Assembly (NCBI GenBank): GCA_023432025.1
Contig: JAEYVE010000149.1
Location: 1 to 25,858 of the forward strand
Length of the DNA stretch: 25,858 nt
Direction of reading: 5' to 3'
Source of the DNA: Pseudomonadota bacterium
Lineage (GTDB): Bacteria > Myxococcota_A > Polyangia > Polyangiales > Polyangiaceae
Shown here: in pieces, positions 15,680 to 25,858 of the stretch
Layout: each line of letters opens with the position of its first letter
Numbering within the stretch: position 1 is the first letter of the stretch
Made by a program: the position numbers and the translations under genes
Notes under the pieces: generated by a model
Seen by the model: only the letters and a program-made list of their open reading frames with translations
The model's database searches: none
Told to the model about the DNA's origin: nothing

Positions 15680-17233
15680 GTGCAAGTCCATCCCACCCGC
15701 GCGTCGAGCGATCTCGTCTGGGCTGGCGTCCTGACGGTCGCTGCTGGCCTGGCGACGCGCGTCCCGGCCATCGCCGGCTACGGGAGCGCGTTGCTATTGG
15801 GGGTGCTGGTCGCGCGCGCCGTGACACGAGTCGGCATCGCTCGCGTTCGCGCCGCCGGCTTCGAAATGCTCTGGGGAGAAACGGAGCGAGTGCGACGTGT
15901 CGCCCGCGGCTCGCGCTTCGAGCTCCGCGCCGAAATACGGAACAGGGACACGCGGGCGACGCGCTACGGCCGCCTGCGCGTCGTCGCGGCGCCCGAGCTC
16001 AACGTGGTCGTGGAGCCGACGGAAGCCGAGGTCTCCGCGGGTGGGCGCCTCGAGGTACGGCTTCACGTCACCGCAGAGCGCGTCGGACGACACGGCATTC
16101 ACGGTCTTTCTCTCGAGGTTCTCGGCAGCCCCGGCCTCTTCGAGGTCCCCCTGACGTTCGCCAACCCGCAAGCCGTCGAGGTCTTGCCTGCGCCATTCGC
16201 GCCACTGCTCCGCTCGGCGCGCGGCGGTCGCAGTCGCATGAGCGCCACGGACGGTCACCCCGGGCCGCTCGCCGGGGACGGGCTCGAGCTGCGGGAGCTG
16301 CGGGAGCACCGCCCCGGAGATCCGTTCAAACGCATCGCTTGGAAGGCGTCGGCGCGACGCGGCAAGCTGCTCGTGACCGAGACCGAGCTCGAGGAACGCG
16401 ATGTGGTGTGGGTGCTCGTGGACGCGTCGGTGGAAAACTGGGCCGGTAGGCCCGGCGCTTCTCCGCTCGACGCCGCGCTCGACGAAGCCGCCGCCGTCAT
16501 CGAGCGACACCTCGCGCGCGGCGACCGCGTAGGGCTCGGCTTGTTCGGCGCGCGCATGCTGTCCTGGCTTCCTCCAGCGCGCGGCCCCAAACACGTCAGC
16601 AACTTGATGGCCGCGCTCGCCTTCGACGCCGGGTGCAACGATTCGGACCGAAGCGACTGGGACGAGGGCGAGGTCGGCAATCACGTGCTCGAACACCTGC
16701 GCCCGCTCGATCCGGCGGGGACCGCGCAGCTTCACCGCGCGGATCTCGAGCGCTTGGCGCGGCGCGCAGAACGCTGGCTCGGCAAGGCGCCGCTGAGCCC
16801 GCCGCGTCCCCGCGCTCCGTCGAATCGTGAGCGCGTGCTCCGTCACTACCTCGCCTCGTTCGGCGTGACCTCGCCGCCCCGCCTGGAGCCGGAACGCGCG
16901 CAGAGCGAGCTCGGCATCGCAGCAGCGCTCAAAAAGCTGGGGCGCGAAAAGTCACGCGCCAGCGTCGTCTATGTTTGGGCACGCCCGCCGGAAGCCGTCG
17001 GAAACTCCGCGCTCTTGGACGCGTTCGAGCGCTTTCCAAAGCGACGAACGGAGCTCCGCTTCTGCTCGATGAGTCACACCCTGGGCCTCCCCGACGGCGA
17101 AGACGCCCGGTCACTGGTCGTGCGCGACGCCGTGGGGCTCCGCCTGCAGTTGGCGACGCGACGCGGCGACCGCGAGCTGAAGAAACGAGGCGTCCGTCCC
17201 ATCGCCCCACACAAACCGCTCGGGCGGCGCTGA
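15680..17233 (+). CDS. DUF58 protein (VWA-like partner of MoxR)
   Basis: 517 residues from GTG 15680. Two hydrophobic segments at about 12-25 and 31-48 anchor it, followed by a beta-sandwich-like region (about 75-170). The DUF58 core motif DGLELRELREHRPGDPFKRI begins at D200 and continues IAWKASARRGKLLVTE. VWVLVDAS with D248 resembles a MIDAS-type strand of a VWA fold. After about residue 315 an Asp/Glu- and Arg-rich insertion of roughly 100 residues makes it longer than usual DUF58 proteins (about 400-450). An open frame extends upstream but overlaps the divergent barrel gene and its signal peptide. GGAAGGA lies about 12 bases before the GTG. It is separated from moxR by two minus-strand genes and is convergent with the next gene, 3 bases away. 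Confidence 0.85.
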   Translation: MQVHPTRASSDLVWAGVLTVAAGLATRVPAIAGYGSALLLGVLVARAVTRVGIARVRAAGFEMLWGETERVRRVARGSRFELRAEIRNRDTRATRYGRLRVVAAPELNVVVEPTEAEVSAGGRLEVRLHVTAERVGRHGIHGLSLEVLGSPGLFEVPLTFANPQAVEVLPAPFAPLLRSARGGRSRMSATDGHPGPLAGDGLELRELREHRPGDPFKRIAWKASARRGKLLVTETELEERDVVWVLVDASVENWAGRPGASPLDAALDEAAAVIERHLARGDRVGLGLFGARMLSWLPPARGPKHVSNLMAALAFDAGCNDSDRSDWDEGEVGNHVLEHLRPLDPAGTAQLHRADLERLARRAERWLGKAPLSPPRPRAPSNRERVLRHYLASFGVTSPPRLEPERAQSELGIAAALKKLGREKSRASVVYVWARPPEAVGNSALLDAFERFPKRRTELRFCSMSHTLGLPDGEDARSLVVRDAVGLRLQLATRRGDRELKKRGVRPIAPHKPLGRR

Positions 17234-17236
17234 CGC

Positions 17237-17656
17237 TCAGGGCACCAGGGAAAACGCGCGATCGACGACGAGCCGCCCCTCCGTTTCGACGCGTACATTC
17301 CACGTACCGAACGAAGCGTTGGGCGGCAGCTCGATGACCTGATCGAAGCGGCCTTGACCCGCCGGAACGCTGGCCTCGGCCACCCGCGAGACACGCCGCT
17401 CCGCCGGACCCGGCATGTCCACCTCCCAACGCACCGAGAGAGGCTCGCGCAACGCTTCCGCGAACGTGAGGCGAAACCCGACGGTCGGACGCGGCCGATC
17501 CTTCGGCATGCTCACCTCGCGTCGCTCCTGCACCTGGCCGCCGTAGAACACGCCCAGCTCCGCGCGCGACACCAAGTCAGCGGCGTCCCGCCGTGCGCAA
17601 CCGAACGTCGCGAGCGCCAGGAGCAGCCCAACCACGAAGGAGCCCGCGCGGCTCAT
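17237..17656 (-). CDS. Small lipoprotein (139 aa) of unknown function
   Basis: No family recognised. The N-terminus MSRAGSFVVGLLLALATFGC has a hydrophobic core and a lipobox TFGC with C20, so a periplasmic or surface lipoprotein is expected. The mature part (about 118 residues) is beta-rich and looks like a single Ig-like sandwich, with alternating segments such as GFRLTFAEALREPLSVRWEVDMP and SFGTWNVRVETEGRLVVDRAF. Its ATG overlaps the ksgA stop as ATGA, so it is the last gene of atpD-atpC-ksgA-lipoprotein. The convergent DUF58 gene ends three bases away, leaving no room for a terminator between them. Confidence 0.75.
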   Translation of the reverse strand: MSRAGSFVVGLLLALATFGCARRDAADLVSRAELGVFYGGQVQERREVSMPKDRPRPTVGFRLTFAEALREPLSVRWEVDMPGPAERRVSRVAEASVPAGQGRFDQVIELPPNASFGTWNVRVETEGRLVVDRAFSLVP

Positions 17657-18561
17657 CGCGCCTCTCCTTCGTCCGCCTCCGCGAGCGATTCGTCGTCCTC
17701 CGCGGGCAGAGCGCTGAGCGCCGAGAGCGCGTGCGCGAACGCAGCAAACTTCTCCACGCCCAGCGTCTCGCCTCGCGCGTCGAGATCAATCCCACACGCG
17801 CGCGCCGCCTCGGCGACGGCTTCGCCGTCGCCGAGCGCGCGCCACGCGTTTCGAAGCGTCTTGCGGCGCGCCGCGAACGCCGACTTGACCACACGGCGAA
17901 AGGCGCTCGTCTCTTCGGCGACGGGCACGGGGTGCGGATCGAGCACCACCACGGCGGAGTCGACGCCCGGCTGCGGGTAAAACGCCCCGCGCCGCACGAT
18001 GAACGCTCGCTCCACTCGAAACTGCGCCTGCACGAAGACGGAGAGCGCCCCGTAGCTCTCGCTCGCAGGCGGCGCCGCCAACCGATCGGCCACCTCGCGC
18101 TGCACGAGGAACACGCCACGCCGAATCTCCCGACCCACGCCCACGATTCGCTCGAGGAGCGGACCGGTGATCTGGTACGGCAAATTCCCCGAAATGACCC
18201 GCGACGACGGCGGCACGGCCGGCATTTCGGCGAGAAAGTCGACTTGCTTGGCGTCGGCTTCGAGCACGGAAAGGCGCCCGGCCTCGAGTGGCTCCGCGAA
18301 GATTTCGTGGAGCGCCGGCACCAAGTCACGATCCCGCTCGATGGCCACCACACGACGGGCGCGTCCGAGCAGGAGCGTCGTGAGCGCGCCCAATCCCGCA
18401 CCGATTTCGACGACGGCGAGCCCGGGCTCGGGCGTCGCGAGCTCCGCTATGCGAGCGGCGATGTTGGCGTCCGCCAGGAAATTCTGGCCGAACGAGCGCT
18501 TCGGCCGCAGGCCGAAGCGCTCGAGCAGAGCTTTGGGGGAAGCGAGTACTACCTCGACCAC
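17653..18561 (-). CDS. rsmA: 16S rRNA (adenine1518/1519-N6) dimethyltransferase
   Basis: 302 residues; also known as KsgA. It dimethylates two adjacent adenines in helix 45 of 16S rRNA during late small-subunit assembly, using S-adenosylmethionine. Motifs in order: FGQNFL (24-29), SAM-binding VEIGAGLGALT (51-61), ribose-binding E75 in AIERD, D103 in LEADA, and the catalytic NLPY (126-129). The helical C-terminal lobe ends in an acidic tail, ALPAEDDESLAEADEGEAR, which is longer than usual. GTG at 18561 has AAGG six bases upstream. The gene follows atpC by 46 bases and overlaps the downstream lipoprotein start, so it probably shares the atpD transcript, a link between ATP synthase and ribosome assembly genes. 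Confidence 0.96.
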   Translation of the reverse strand: MVEVVLASPKALLERFGLRPKRSFGQNFLADANIAARIAELATPEPGLAVVEIGAGLGALTTLLLGRARRVVAIERDRDLVPALHEIFAEPLEAGRLSVLEADAKQVDFLAEMPAVPPSSRVISGNLPYQITGPLLERIVGVGREIRRGVFLVQREVADRLAAPPASESYGALSVFVQAQFRVERAFIVRRGAFYPQPGVDSAVVVLDPHPVPVAEETSAFRRVVKSAFAARRKTLRNAWRALGDGEAVAEAARACGIDLDARGETLGVEKFAAFAHALSALSALPAEDDESLAEADEGEAR

Positions 18562-18607
18562 GAGTGACCTTCGTTCCTCGAGTCGGGCACACGCCGCCCC
18601 GCTCGAA

Positions 18608-19162
18608 TCAATCTTCCTTCACCGAGCCTTCGTGCTCGACGTGCGCCTCTTCCCGATCGCTTTGCACGAGTGTTTGCGAGTAGTCCTCGTGGCTCATCAG
18701 GCGCATTTCGTGCTGAAGCACGACCGTCGGCGGCGGCGGATCTCCGTAGAGCTCCAGGCGCGCAGCCGCCCAGCGCAGCGCCGCGATGAGCTCGAGCACG
18801 TGGTTCCGCCCGGCGTCGTCTAGCGGCTCCCGCGCGAGCTGGTTCAACGCGTCGTCGGCTTCCTTGAGCTCCTTGCGGACCAGGACGGCGTCCACGTCCG
18901 CCTTCTTGATGAACTTCTCGGTGATGATGACGGCGTTGTCATCCACGACTCGGGCAAAACCCGGGCCGATGGCAACCGAGGAAGTTTCCCCGCCAATGCG
19001 GTACGTCACGAGGCCGGTGCGCAGCGCCGCCAGCAAGGGGCGGTGCTCGGGGAGTACCCCGAACTCGCCCTTGACGCTCGGCGCCGTGAGCTCCTCGACC
19101 GAGGTCTGGAGCTGCACCCCCTCGGGGGTGACGATTTCAAGCTGAATGGTAGCGGCAGCCAT
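18608..19162 (-). CDS. atpC: F1 ATP synthase epsilon subunit
   Basis: 184 residues. Epsilon forms the rotor foot with gamma and can inhibit ATP hydrolysis through its C-terminal helices. The N-terminal beta-barrel is clear: IQLEIVTPEGVQLQ, GEFGVLPEHRPLLAALRTG and GPGFARVVDDNAVIITE. The helical hairpin follows (about 90-138). About 40 further residues, from PPPPTVVLQHEM to an acidic end, exceed the usual length near 135-140 and may be a lineage-specific tail. The gene starts 2 bases after the atpD stop, so it is translationally coupled. It is followed by rsmA after 46 bases. Confidence 0.95.
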   Translation of the reverse strand: MAAATIQLEIVTPEGVQLQTSVEELTAPSVKGEFGVLPEHRPLLAALRTGLVTYRIGGETSSVAIGPGFARVVDDNAVIITEKFIKKADVDAVLVRKELKEADDALNQLAREPLDDAGRNHVLELIAALRWAAARLELYGDPPPPTVVLQHEMRLMSHEDYSQTLVQSDREEAHVEHEGSVKED

Positions 19163-19164
19163 GA

Positions 19165-20610
<1,446 letters not shown>

Positions 20611-20708
20611 CGTCGTCTCTCGAAATGTCTGAGTAGGCTAGGCTCACCCGAGAAGCCGACGCCCCCCAGAGACGGGTCGAGCGCGGCTTTTCTGCCCCAT
20701 CATTCTCG

Positions 20709-20758
20709 CGCGGGAACGCATTTCCCGCGGAAATGGCCGCCCGAATCCGGGTTCGGCC
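20709..20758. promoter_or_regulatory. Overlapping palindromes in the atpD upstream region
   Basis: Three dyads lie in 50 bases. Arms CGCGGGAA and TTCCCGCG (20709-20716, 20722-20729) enclose a 5-base loop. CATTTCCCGCGGAAATG (20719-20735) is a 7-bp-arm dyad sharing bases with the first. GGCCG / CGGCC (20735-20739, 20754-20758) form a third. The first two cannot form together in RNA. If the promoter at 20783-20811 is right, all three are in the atpD leader. Confidence 0.45.
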
Positions 20759-20782
20759 GAGGGCTCGGGGCGAGCGCGGCGG

Positions 20783-20811
20783 CGTCTAGCACGATGCCAC
20801 CCCCCTGCCAA
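20783..20811 (-). promoter_or_regulatory. Possible promoter of the atpD-atpC-rsmA unit
   Basis: Minus strand: TTGGCA (20811-20806), 17-base spacer, TAGACG (20788-20783). The -35 box matches five of six positions, the -10 box is poor. It would give a leader of about 165 bases. Confidence 0.3.
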
Positions 20812-20910
20812 CGGCCGCAGTCTGGGGGAGCTAGCGGGCGAAGCCAACCAAAAACGGCCTCTGCTGCGGGGAACGCCTATTCAGTGCGCGGCAAAGCCAC
20901 TTTCGGAGGG

Positions 20911-20945
20911 CGAGAATTTTTTGACGACCCCCGAGATTTTTGTCG
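20911..20945. repeat. Direct repeat with two phased A/T-tracts
   Basis: CGAGAATTTTTTGACG (20911-20926) and CGAGATTTTTGTCG (20932-20945) are near-copies. Their T-runs (20917-20922 and 20937-20941) are centred about 20 bases apart, i.e. on the same helix face, in otherwise very GC-rich DNA. Such phased tracts bend DNA; a role as an upstream activating element for atpD is inference. Confidence 0.4.
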
Positions 20946-21015
20946 GCCGCTGCCGTCCCAGGCCGGTGCTCCCGCACTCCGGCAACCCTCCCCGCCGAAG
21001 CGCACCGAACGGAGC

Positions 21016-22212
21016 CTACCTGCCCCCGAGCCCGGCGAACAAATCGAGCTGTGCCCCTCGCTCGACTTTCGCGCCGTCGCCGCCCGACGCCGAGGCGCGG
21101 CGCTTCGCCGCGCGCCCCGGTTCGGACGAAGCGCGCGGGGAGCCGGCCTCTGTCGAAGCCACGCCCATCGCCGGCGCACGCACACGGCCCTCTCCGCGTT
21201 GCTCCTCGTTCGAAGAGTGCGCTCCCGAATGCTCGTCGCCTGACCGCAAGCGCTCGCTCGAAGAAAAGCCGAGCCGACGCGCAGTCACGGTGAAGAGCCG
21301 CGCGATGCTCTCGGCGTAGACACCTTCTCCCGTCATGCGCGTGCCGAAGCGCGGGTCACTCCTGTGTCCGGACCGCACCTCGCGCGTGCGCGCGATGATG
21401 CGTTCGGCGCGAAGCGGCAGCGCCTCGCGCACGCGCGCGTCGAACACTTCCTTCACGTTGCCCGGAAGACGCAGGAGAATGTACGCCGCTTCGCTCGCCC
21501 CGGCCGCCCTCGCCCGCTCGAGCACCTCGGCCATTTCCTCGTCGTTCAAGCCGGCGATGACGGGCGCTACGTTCACGCCCACCGGCACGCCGGCTTGACT
21601 GAGCCTTCGAATCGTCTCGAAGCGACGCGCCGGGGACGCGACGTACGGCTCGATTTTTCGAGAGTGCTCGGCCGACGCAAAGGGAATGCTCAGCGTCACC
21701 CCGACGCGCGTGACCTTGCCCAGCTGCACCAAGAGATCGAGATCCCGCTCCACCAAGGGAGACTTGGTGATGACGTGTAGCGCCTGACGATGCTCGAGGC
21801 ACACCGCGAGACAACGGCGCGTGAGCTCGTAGCGCGCCTCGAGCGGCTGATAGCAATCCGTGTTGCCGCTGAAGAGAATGAGCTCACCCTTCCAACTCTT
21901 CTTGGACAGAGCTTCGTTCAAGAGCTCCGGTGCTCTCGGCTTGACGACGATGCGACGCTCGAAATCCGTGCCGGCGCCGAAGCCGAGGTACTCGTGCGTG
22001 GGTCGCGCGTAGCAGTAGGCGCAGCCGTGGAAGCAGCCGCGGTACGGGTTGACGCTGTAGCGGAAGCCCAGGTCCGGGCTGTCGTTCTTGGAGAGAATGC
22101 TGCGGGACTGGTCCTCGAACACCTCGAGCCGCACCTCGGGAGGCTCTCCAAAGTAGTCGACGACCGTGCGATCCCAGGCGCTGGGCGGGTTTTCTAGGCG
22201 CGGCAGAGCCAT
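21016..22212 (-). CDS. PA0069/Rv2578c-type radical SAM protein with C-terminal QLDLF
   Basis: 398 residues. The N-terminal half matches the PA0069/Rv2578c radical SAM group, related to spore photoproduct lyase: GFRYSVNPYRGC-FHGC-AYCYAR gives the iron-sulfur cluster cysteines C60, C64 and C67 (CX3CX2C). ELILFSGNTDCYQPLE and VITKSPLVERDLDLL are further family blocks. The reaction of the group is not established as far as I know. After about residue 310 the sequence becomes a low-complexity Ser/Arg/Glu/Ala linker, ending QLDLFAGLGGR. QLDLF (388-392) is a perfect beta-sliding-clamp binding pentapeptide, as in MutS in this window. The gene is divergent from dnaG. Its start lies 5 bases after a -10 box and has no spaced ribosome binding site, so it may be leaderless. 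Confidence 0.88.
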   Translation of the reverse strand: MALPRLENPPSAWDRTVVDYFGEPPEVRLEVFEDQSRSILSKNDSPDLGFRYSVNPYRGCFHGCAYCYARPTHEYLGFGAGTDFERRIVVKPRAPELLNEALSKKSWKGELILFSGNTDCYQPLEARYELTRRCLAVCLEHRQALHVITKSPLVERDLDLLVQLGKVTRVGVTLSIPFASAEHSRKIEPYVASPARRFETIRRLSQAGVPVGVNVAPVIAGLNDEEMAEVLERARAAGASEAAYILLRLPGNVKEVFDARVREALPLRAERIIARTREVRSGHRSDPRFGTRMTGEGVYAESIARLFTVTARRLGFSSSERLRSGDEHSGAHSSNEEQRGEGRVRAPAMGVASTEAGSPRASSEPGRAAKRRASASGGDGAKVERGAQLDLFAGLGGR

Positions 22213-22216
22213 ACCC

Positions 22217-22222
22217 TAGAAT
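22217..22222 (+). promoter_or_regulatory. Possible -10 box of the dnaG-rpoD operon
   Basis: TAGAAT matches five of six consensus positions. No good -35 lies 15-19 bases upstream. It overlaps the -10 box of the divergent radical SAM promoter by five bases. Confidence 0.35.
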
Positions 22223-22245
22223 ACCGCACACGCGTTCAGTGGCAA
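22218..22245 (-). promoter_or_regulatory. Sigma-70 promoter of the radical SAM gene
   Basis: Minus strand: TTGCCA (22245-22240), 16-base spacer, TATTCT (22223-22218). The ATG at 22212 begins 5 bases after the -10 box, so initiation would fall on or next to the start codon. Confidence 0.5.
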
Positions 22246-22310
22246 CCGCCGGGGCGTCGCGTGCACGCCGCACCTTCCCTGGGCGGAGAAACGCGGTATT
22301 GCCCAGCGGC

Positions 22311-24266
22311 GTGATCGCGCAGGAAACCATCGACCGAGTCCGCGAGCAGACGAGCCTCGCAGAGTTGATCGGAGAGACGGTCAAGCTCGAGCGCCGTGGC
22401 CGGAGCTTCGTCGGCCTCTGTCCTTTCCACCAAGAGAGAACGCCGAGCTTCCACGTCAACGACGAGCGCGGCTTCTATCACTGCTTCGGCTGCAAGGCGG
22501 CGGGCGACGCGTTCAAGTTCGTACAACAAACCGAAGGCCTCGAGTTCATCGAGGCAGTTCGTCGCTTGGCGGAGCGGCTCGGCATCGAAGTCGTCGACGA
22601 CTTGTCCGACACCGAGCGCAGGCAACGCGCCGCACAGAAGCGCCGCGAGCAGACGCTCTACGACGTGAACGCCGCCGCAGCGAGCTTCTTCGAAAAGATG
22701 CTCGTGGAGCACCCCGAGCGGCGCTACGCGACAGGCGAGCTCGAGCGCCGCGGCTTGCCTTACGACGGCCCCGCGCAGGGAGTCTTGCGTTCTTTCCGCA
22801 TCGGCTACGCGCCGGATTCGTGGGACTCGCTCTCGACGTACCTGCGCAAGGCGGGCCTCGACCTCGAGTCGGCCGAGAAGCTCGGCTTGGTGGCGCCGCG
22901 CAAGCAAGGTCCCGGCTACTACGATCGTTTTCGCCACCGCCTCATGTTCGCGGTCCTGGATCTGCAAGGACGCGTCGTCGCGTTCAGCGGACGAGCGCTG
23001 GAGCCCATCGCCGGCTCCGAGCCGCCAGGCGATCCTCCTGCGAAGTACATCAACTCGCCGGAAACGCCGATCTACAGGAAGCGCGAAACGGTGTTCGGTC
23101 TGTACCAGGCGCGCGCCGCGCTCCGCGCGGATCAGCCGTGTGTGGTCGTCGAAGGAAACTTCGACGTGGTCAGCCTGCACGCGCGCGGCGTACCCGGCGC
23201 GGTCGCGCCCCTCGGAACCGCCTTCACCGTCGAGCAAGGCAAGCTCATCAAGCGCTTTGCCACGTCCGTCACGTTCTTGTTCGACGCAGACAAGGCAGGC
23301 CAAAAAGCCGTCATTGCCAGCCGTGAGCCGTGCCGAGAAGCGGGCCTTCGCGCGCGCGTCGCGTCGCTGCCCGCCGGCATGGACCCCGACGACTTCTCGA
23401 AGAAGCGAGGCGCAGAGGGCATGCAAGCGGTGCTCCGCGCTGCGCGAGGCATGCTCGAGCATTTGATGGAGGAAGCGCTGAACGAAGCGTTCACGCAGGG
23501 CGACGCCCGCTCACGCGCCGAAAAGCTCAAGAAGGTGACGGAGCTCCTCGCCTCGGAAGACGATCCCGCAGTTCGGGCGCTCGCCGAGCGCCACGCGGAC
23601 TACCTCGCCTCGCGCCTGGATGTAGCCGACGCTCGCACCTTTCGTGCGCTCCAAGCGGCAGTGCAGCGCTCGCTTCAGGCCGGCGATCCGGAGCGACGCG
23701 TCGGTCAGCACGACGGCGACGGACAATCGCAGGCTCGCCAGCCGACGTTGGGTGCCCCGCAGCGCGCGCGTTCGCGCGCGCGTCTGGAGGAAATCAGCGC
23801 CGAGATCGTCGGAGCCATCCTCGACTTTCCGGAGCTCCTCGACACCCCCGAGGTTCTGTCCTACGGGGCCGAAGTGGAGGGAGATTTGGCTTCGGCACTC
23901 GCTGCTCTGCGCCAATGCGCGCGGTCTCGCCAAGACGAAAGGCTCGACGAGGAGAGCCGCGCTCACCGCGCAGAAGGCGCGCCTGGCCGCGCTCTTCCCG
24001 ATTTTCGTGCGGCCCTTGCGAAGATGCCCCCATCGATCCGACCATTCGCTATCGCACGCATGGCGGCCCCTCGCCATCAGCTTGTGGAGGCCGCGCACGC
24101 GGAGCTGGTCGGTAACGTGAAAAAGCTGAGGCAACACGAGCTGGCACGACTCGCCCGAGATGCGATGAGCGATTTGGAGCGCGCACGTCGTACTGGCGAC
24201 AGTGACCAGGAGAACGATCTCCTGCGCGAAATTGAACTCCGTGCACGTATGCGGCGCGGTCTGTGA
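22311..24266 (+). CDS. dnaG: DNA primase DnaG
   Basis: 651 residues from GTG 22311. Primase lays RNA primers for lagging-strand synthesis and binds the DnaB helicase. The CHC2 zinc-binding motif is C37, H40, C58 and C61 (CPFHQERTPSFHV, FYHCFGC). The TOPRIM catalytic glutamate is E281 in VVEGNFDVVS, where many primases have EGYMD, and the metal aspartates are D325 and D327 in FDADKAGQ. The C-terminal region from about 440 is helical and variable, as expected for the DnaB-binding domain, with a Gln/Arg-rich linker near 465-490. The start is uncertain: GTG 22311 gives IAQETIDRVREQ, the family-like beginning; TTG 22299 and GTG 22239 are in frame. The stop is followed 11 bases later by the preferred rpoD start. 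Confidence 0.96.
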   Translation: MIAQETIDRVREQTSLAELIGETVKLERRGRSFVGLCPFHQERTPSFHVNDERGFYHCFGCKAAGDAFKFVQQTEGLEFIEAVRRLAERLGIEVVDDLSDTERRQRAAQKRREQTLYDVNAAAASFFEKMLVEHPERRYATGELERRGLPYDGPAQGVLRSFRIGYAPDSWDSLSTYLRKAGLDLESAEKLGLVAPRKQGPGYYDRFRHRLMFAVLDLQGRVVAFSGRALEPIAGSEPPGDPPAKYINSPETPIYRKRETVFGLYQARAALRADQPCVVVEGNFDVVSLHARGVPGAVAPLGTAFTVEQGKLIKRFATSVTFLFDADKAGQKAVIASREPCREAGLRARVASLPAGMDPDDFSKKRGAEGMQAVLRAARGMLEHLMEEALNEAFTQGDARSRAEKLKKVTELLASEDDPAVRALAERHADYLASRLDVADARTFRALQAAVQRSLQAGDPERRVGQHDGDGQSQARQPTLGAPQRARSRARLEEISAEIVGAILDFPELLDTPEVLSYGAEVEGDLASALAALRQCARSRQDERLDEESRAHRAEGAPGRALPDFRAALAKMPPSIRPFAIARMAAPRHQLVEAAHAELVGNVKKLRQHELARLARDAMSDLERARRTGDSDQENDLLREIELRARMRRGL

Positions 24267-24268
24267 GT

Positions 24269-24272
24269 GAGG
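24269..24272 (+). promoter_or_regulatory. Ribosome binding site deciding the rpoD start
   Basis: GAGG with a 5-base spacer to GTG 24278. It lies just after the dnaG stop, so translation of rpoD may depend on ribosomes finishing dnaG. Confidence 0.5.
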
Positions 24273-24277
24273 TCCCG

Positions 24278-25858
<1,581 letters not shown>

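Larger units (their letters stand above)
20611..21015. other. 405-base non-coding region upstream of atpD
   Basis: No gene is supported here; open frames are extensions of antisense shadows. Going from the radical SAM stop towards atpD on the minus strand it holds an imperfect GCCGG/CCGGC hairpin (20963-20985), two phased T/A-tracts in a direct repeat (20911-20945), a possible promoter (20783-20811), three nested palindromes (20709-20758) and a weak GAGAG ribosome binding site before the atpD start. No intrinsic terminator for the radical SAM gene was found. Confidence 0.55.

Noticed and set aside
22236..23462. 408-codon minus-strand frame opposite dnaG
   Set aside because: Antisense to the CHC2 and TOPRIM coding region, no domain.

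Overview
The window looks like a chromosomal segment of a high-GC myxobacterium-type bacterium (Myxococcota, probably a Polyangia or Sandaracinaceae-like lineage). The evidence is the GC-rich coding sequence, frequent GTG/TTG starts, large lipoproteins with spaced Cys-Asp 'DGDC'-type motifs, and a sigma-70 with a long Lys/Ala-rich head. This placement is inferred from style, not from a search. No rRNA, tRNA, CRISPR array, insertion sequence or prophage gene is visible. The DNA is almost fully coding.

Layout, left to right. 1-2.0 kb: the 3' tail of an HrpB-type helicase gene (+), a YhbW-type flavin-dependent luciferase-like oxidoreductase (-) and a type I methionine aminopeptidase (+). 2.1-9.5 kb: a minus-strand unit of two large propeller-like lipoproteins followed closely by mutS, ending in a hairpin with a short U-tract. 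9.6-10.2 kb: a 64-residue charged protein (-) with its own promoter, ribosome binding site and intrinsic terminator. 10.3-17.2 kb: a DUF4350 membrane protein plus MoxR ATPase (+). Their usual partner, a DUF58 protein, lies about 2.9 kb further on in the same direction, and two minus-strand genes sit between them: an Omp85/BamA-like barrel and a GtrA-fusion membrane protein.

17.2-20.6 kb: a minus-strand unit atpD-atpC-ksgA-small lipoprotein, with no atpA or atpG beside it. Upstream of atpD is a 405-base non-coding region with A-tracts, a possible promoter and nested palindromes. 21.0-22.2 kb: a PA0069/Rv2578c-type radical SAM protein (-) whose C-terminus carries QLDLF, the same beta-clamp-type pentapeptide seen in MutS here. 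22.3-25.9 kb: dnaG and rpoD (+), the macromolecular synthesis pair, with rpoD cut by the window edge.

Most of the window is core replication, repair, translation and energy machinery set among envelope genes. I found no convincing new multi-gene defence or mobile system. The best leads are the small gene at 9882-10076, the interrupted MoxR/DUF58 locus, the clamp-motif radical SAM protein, the coupling of mutS to surface lipoproteins, and the structured leader region of atpD.
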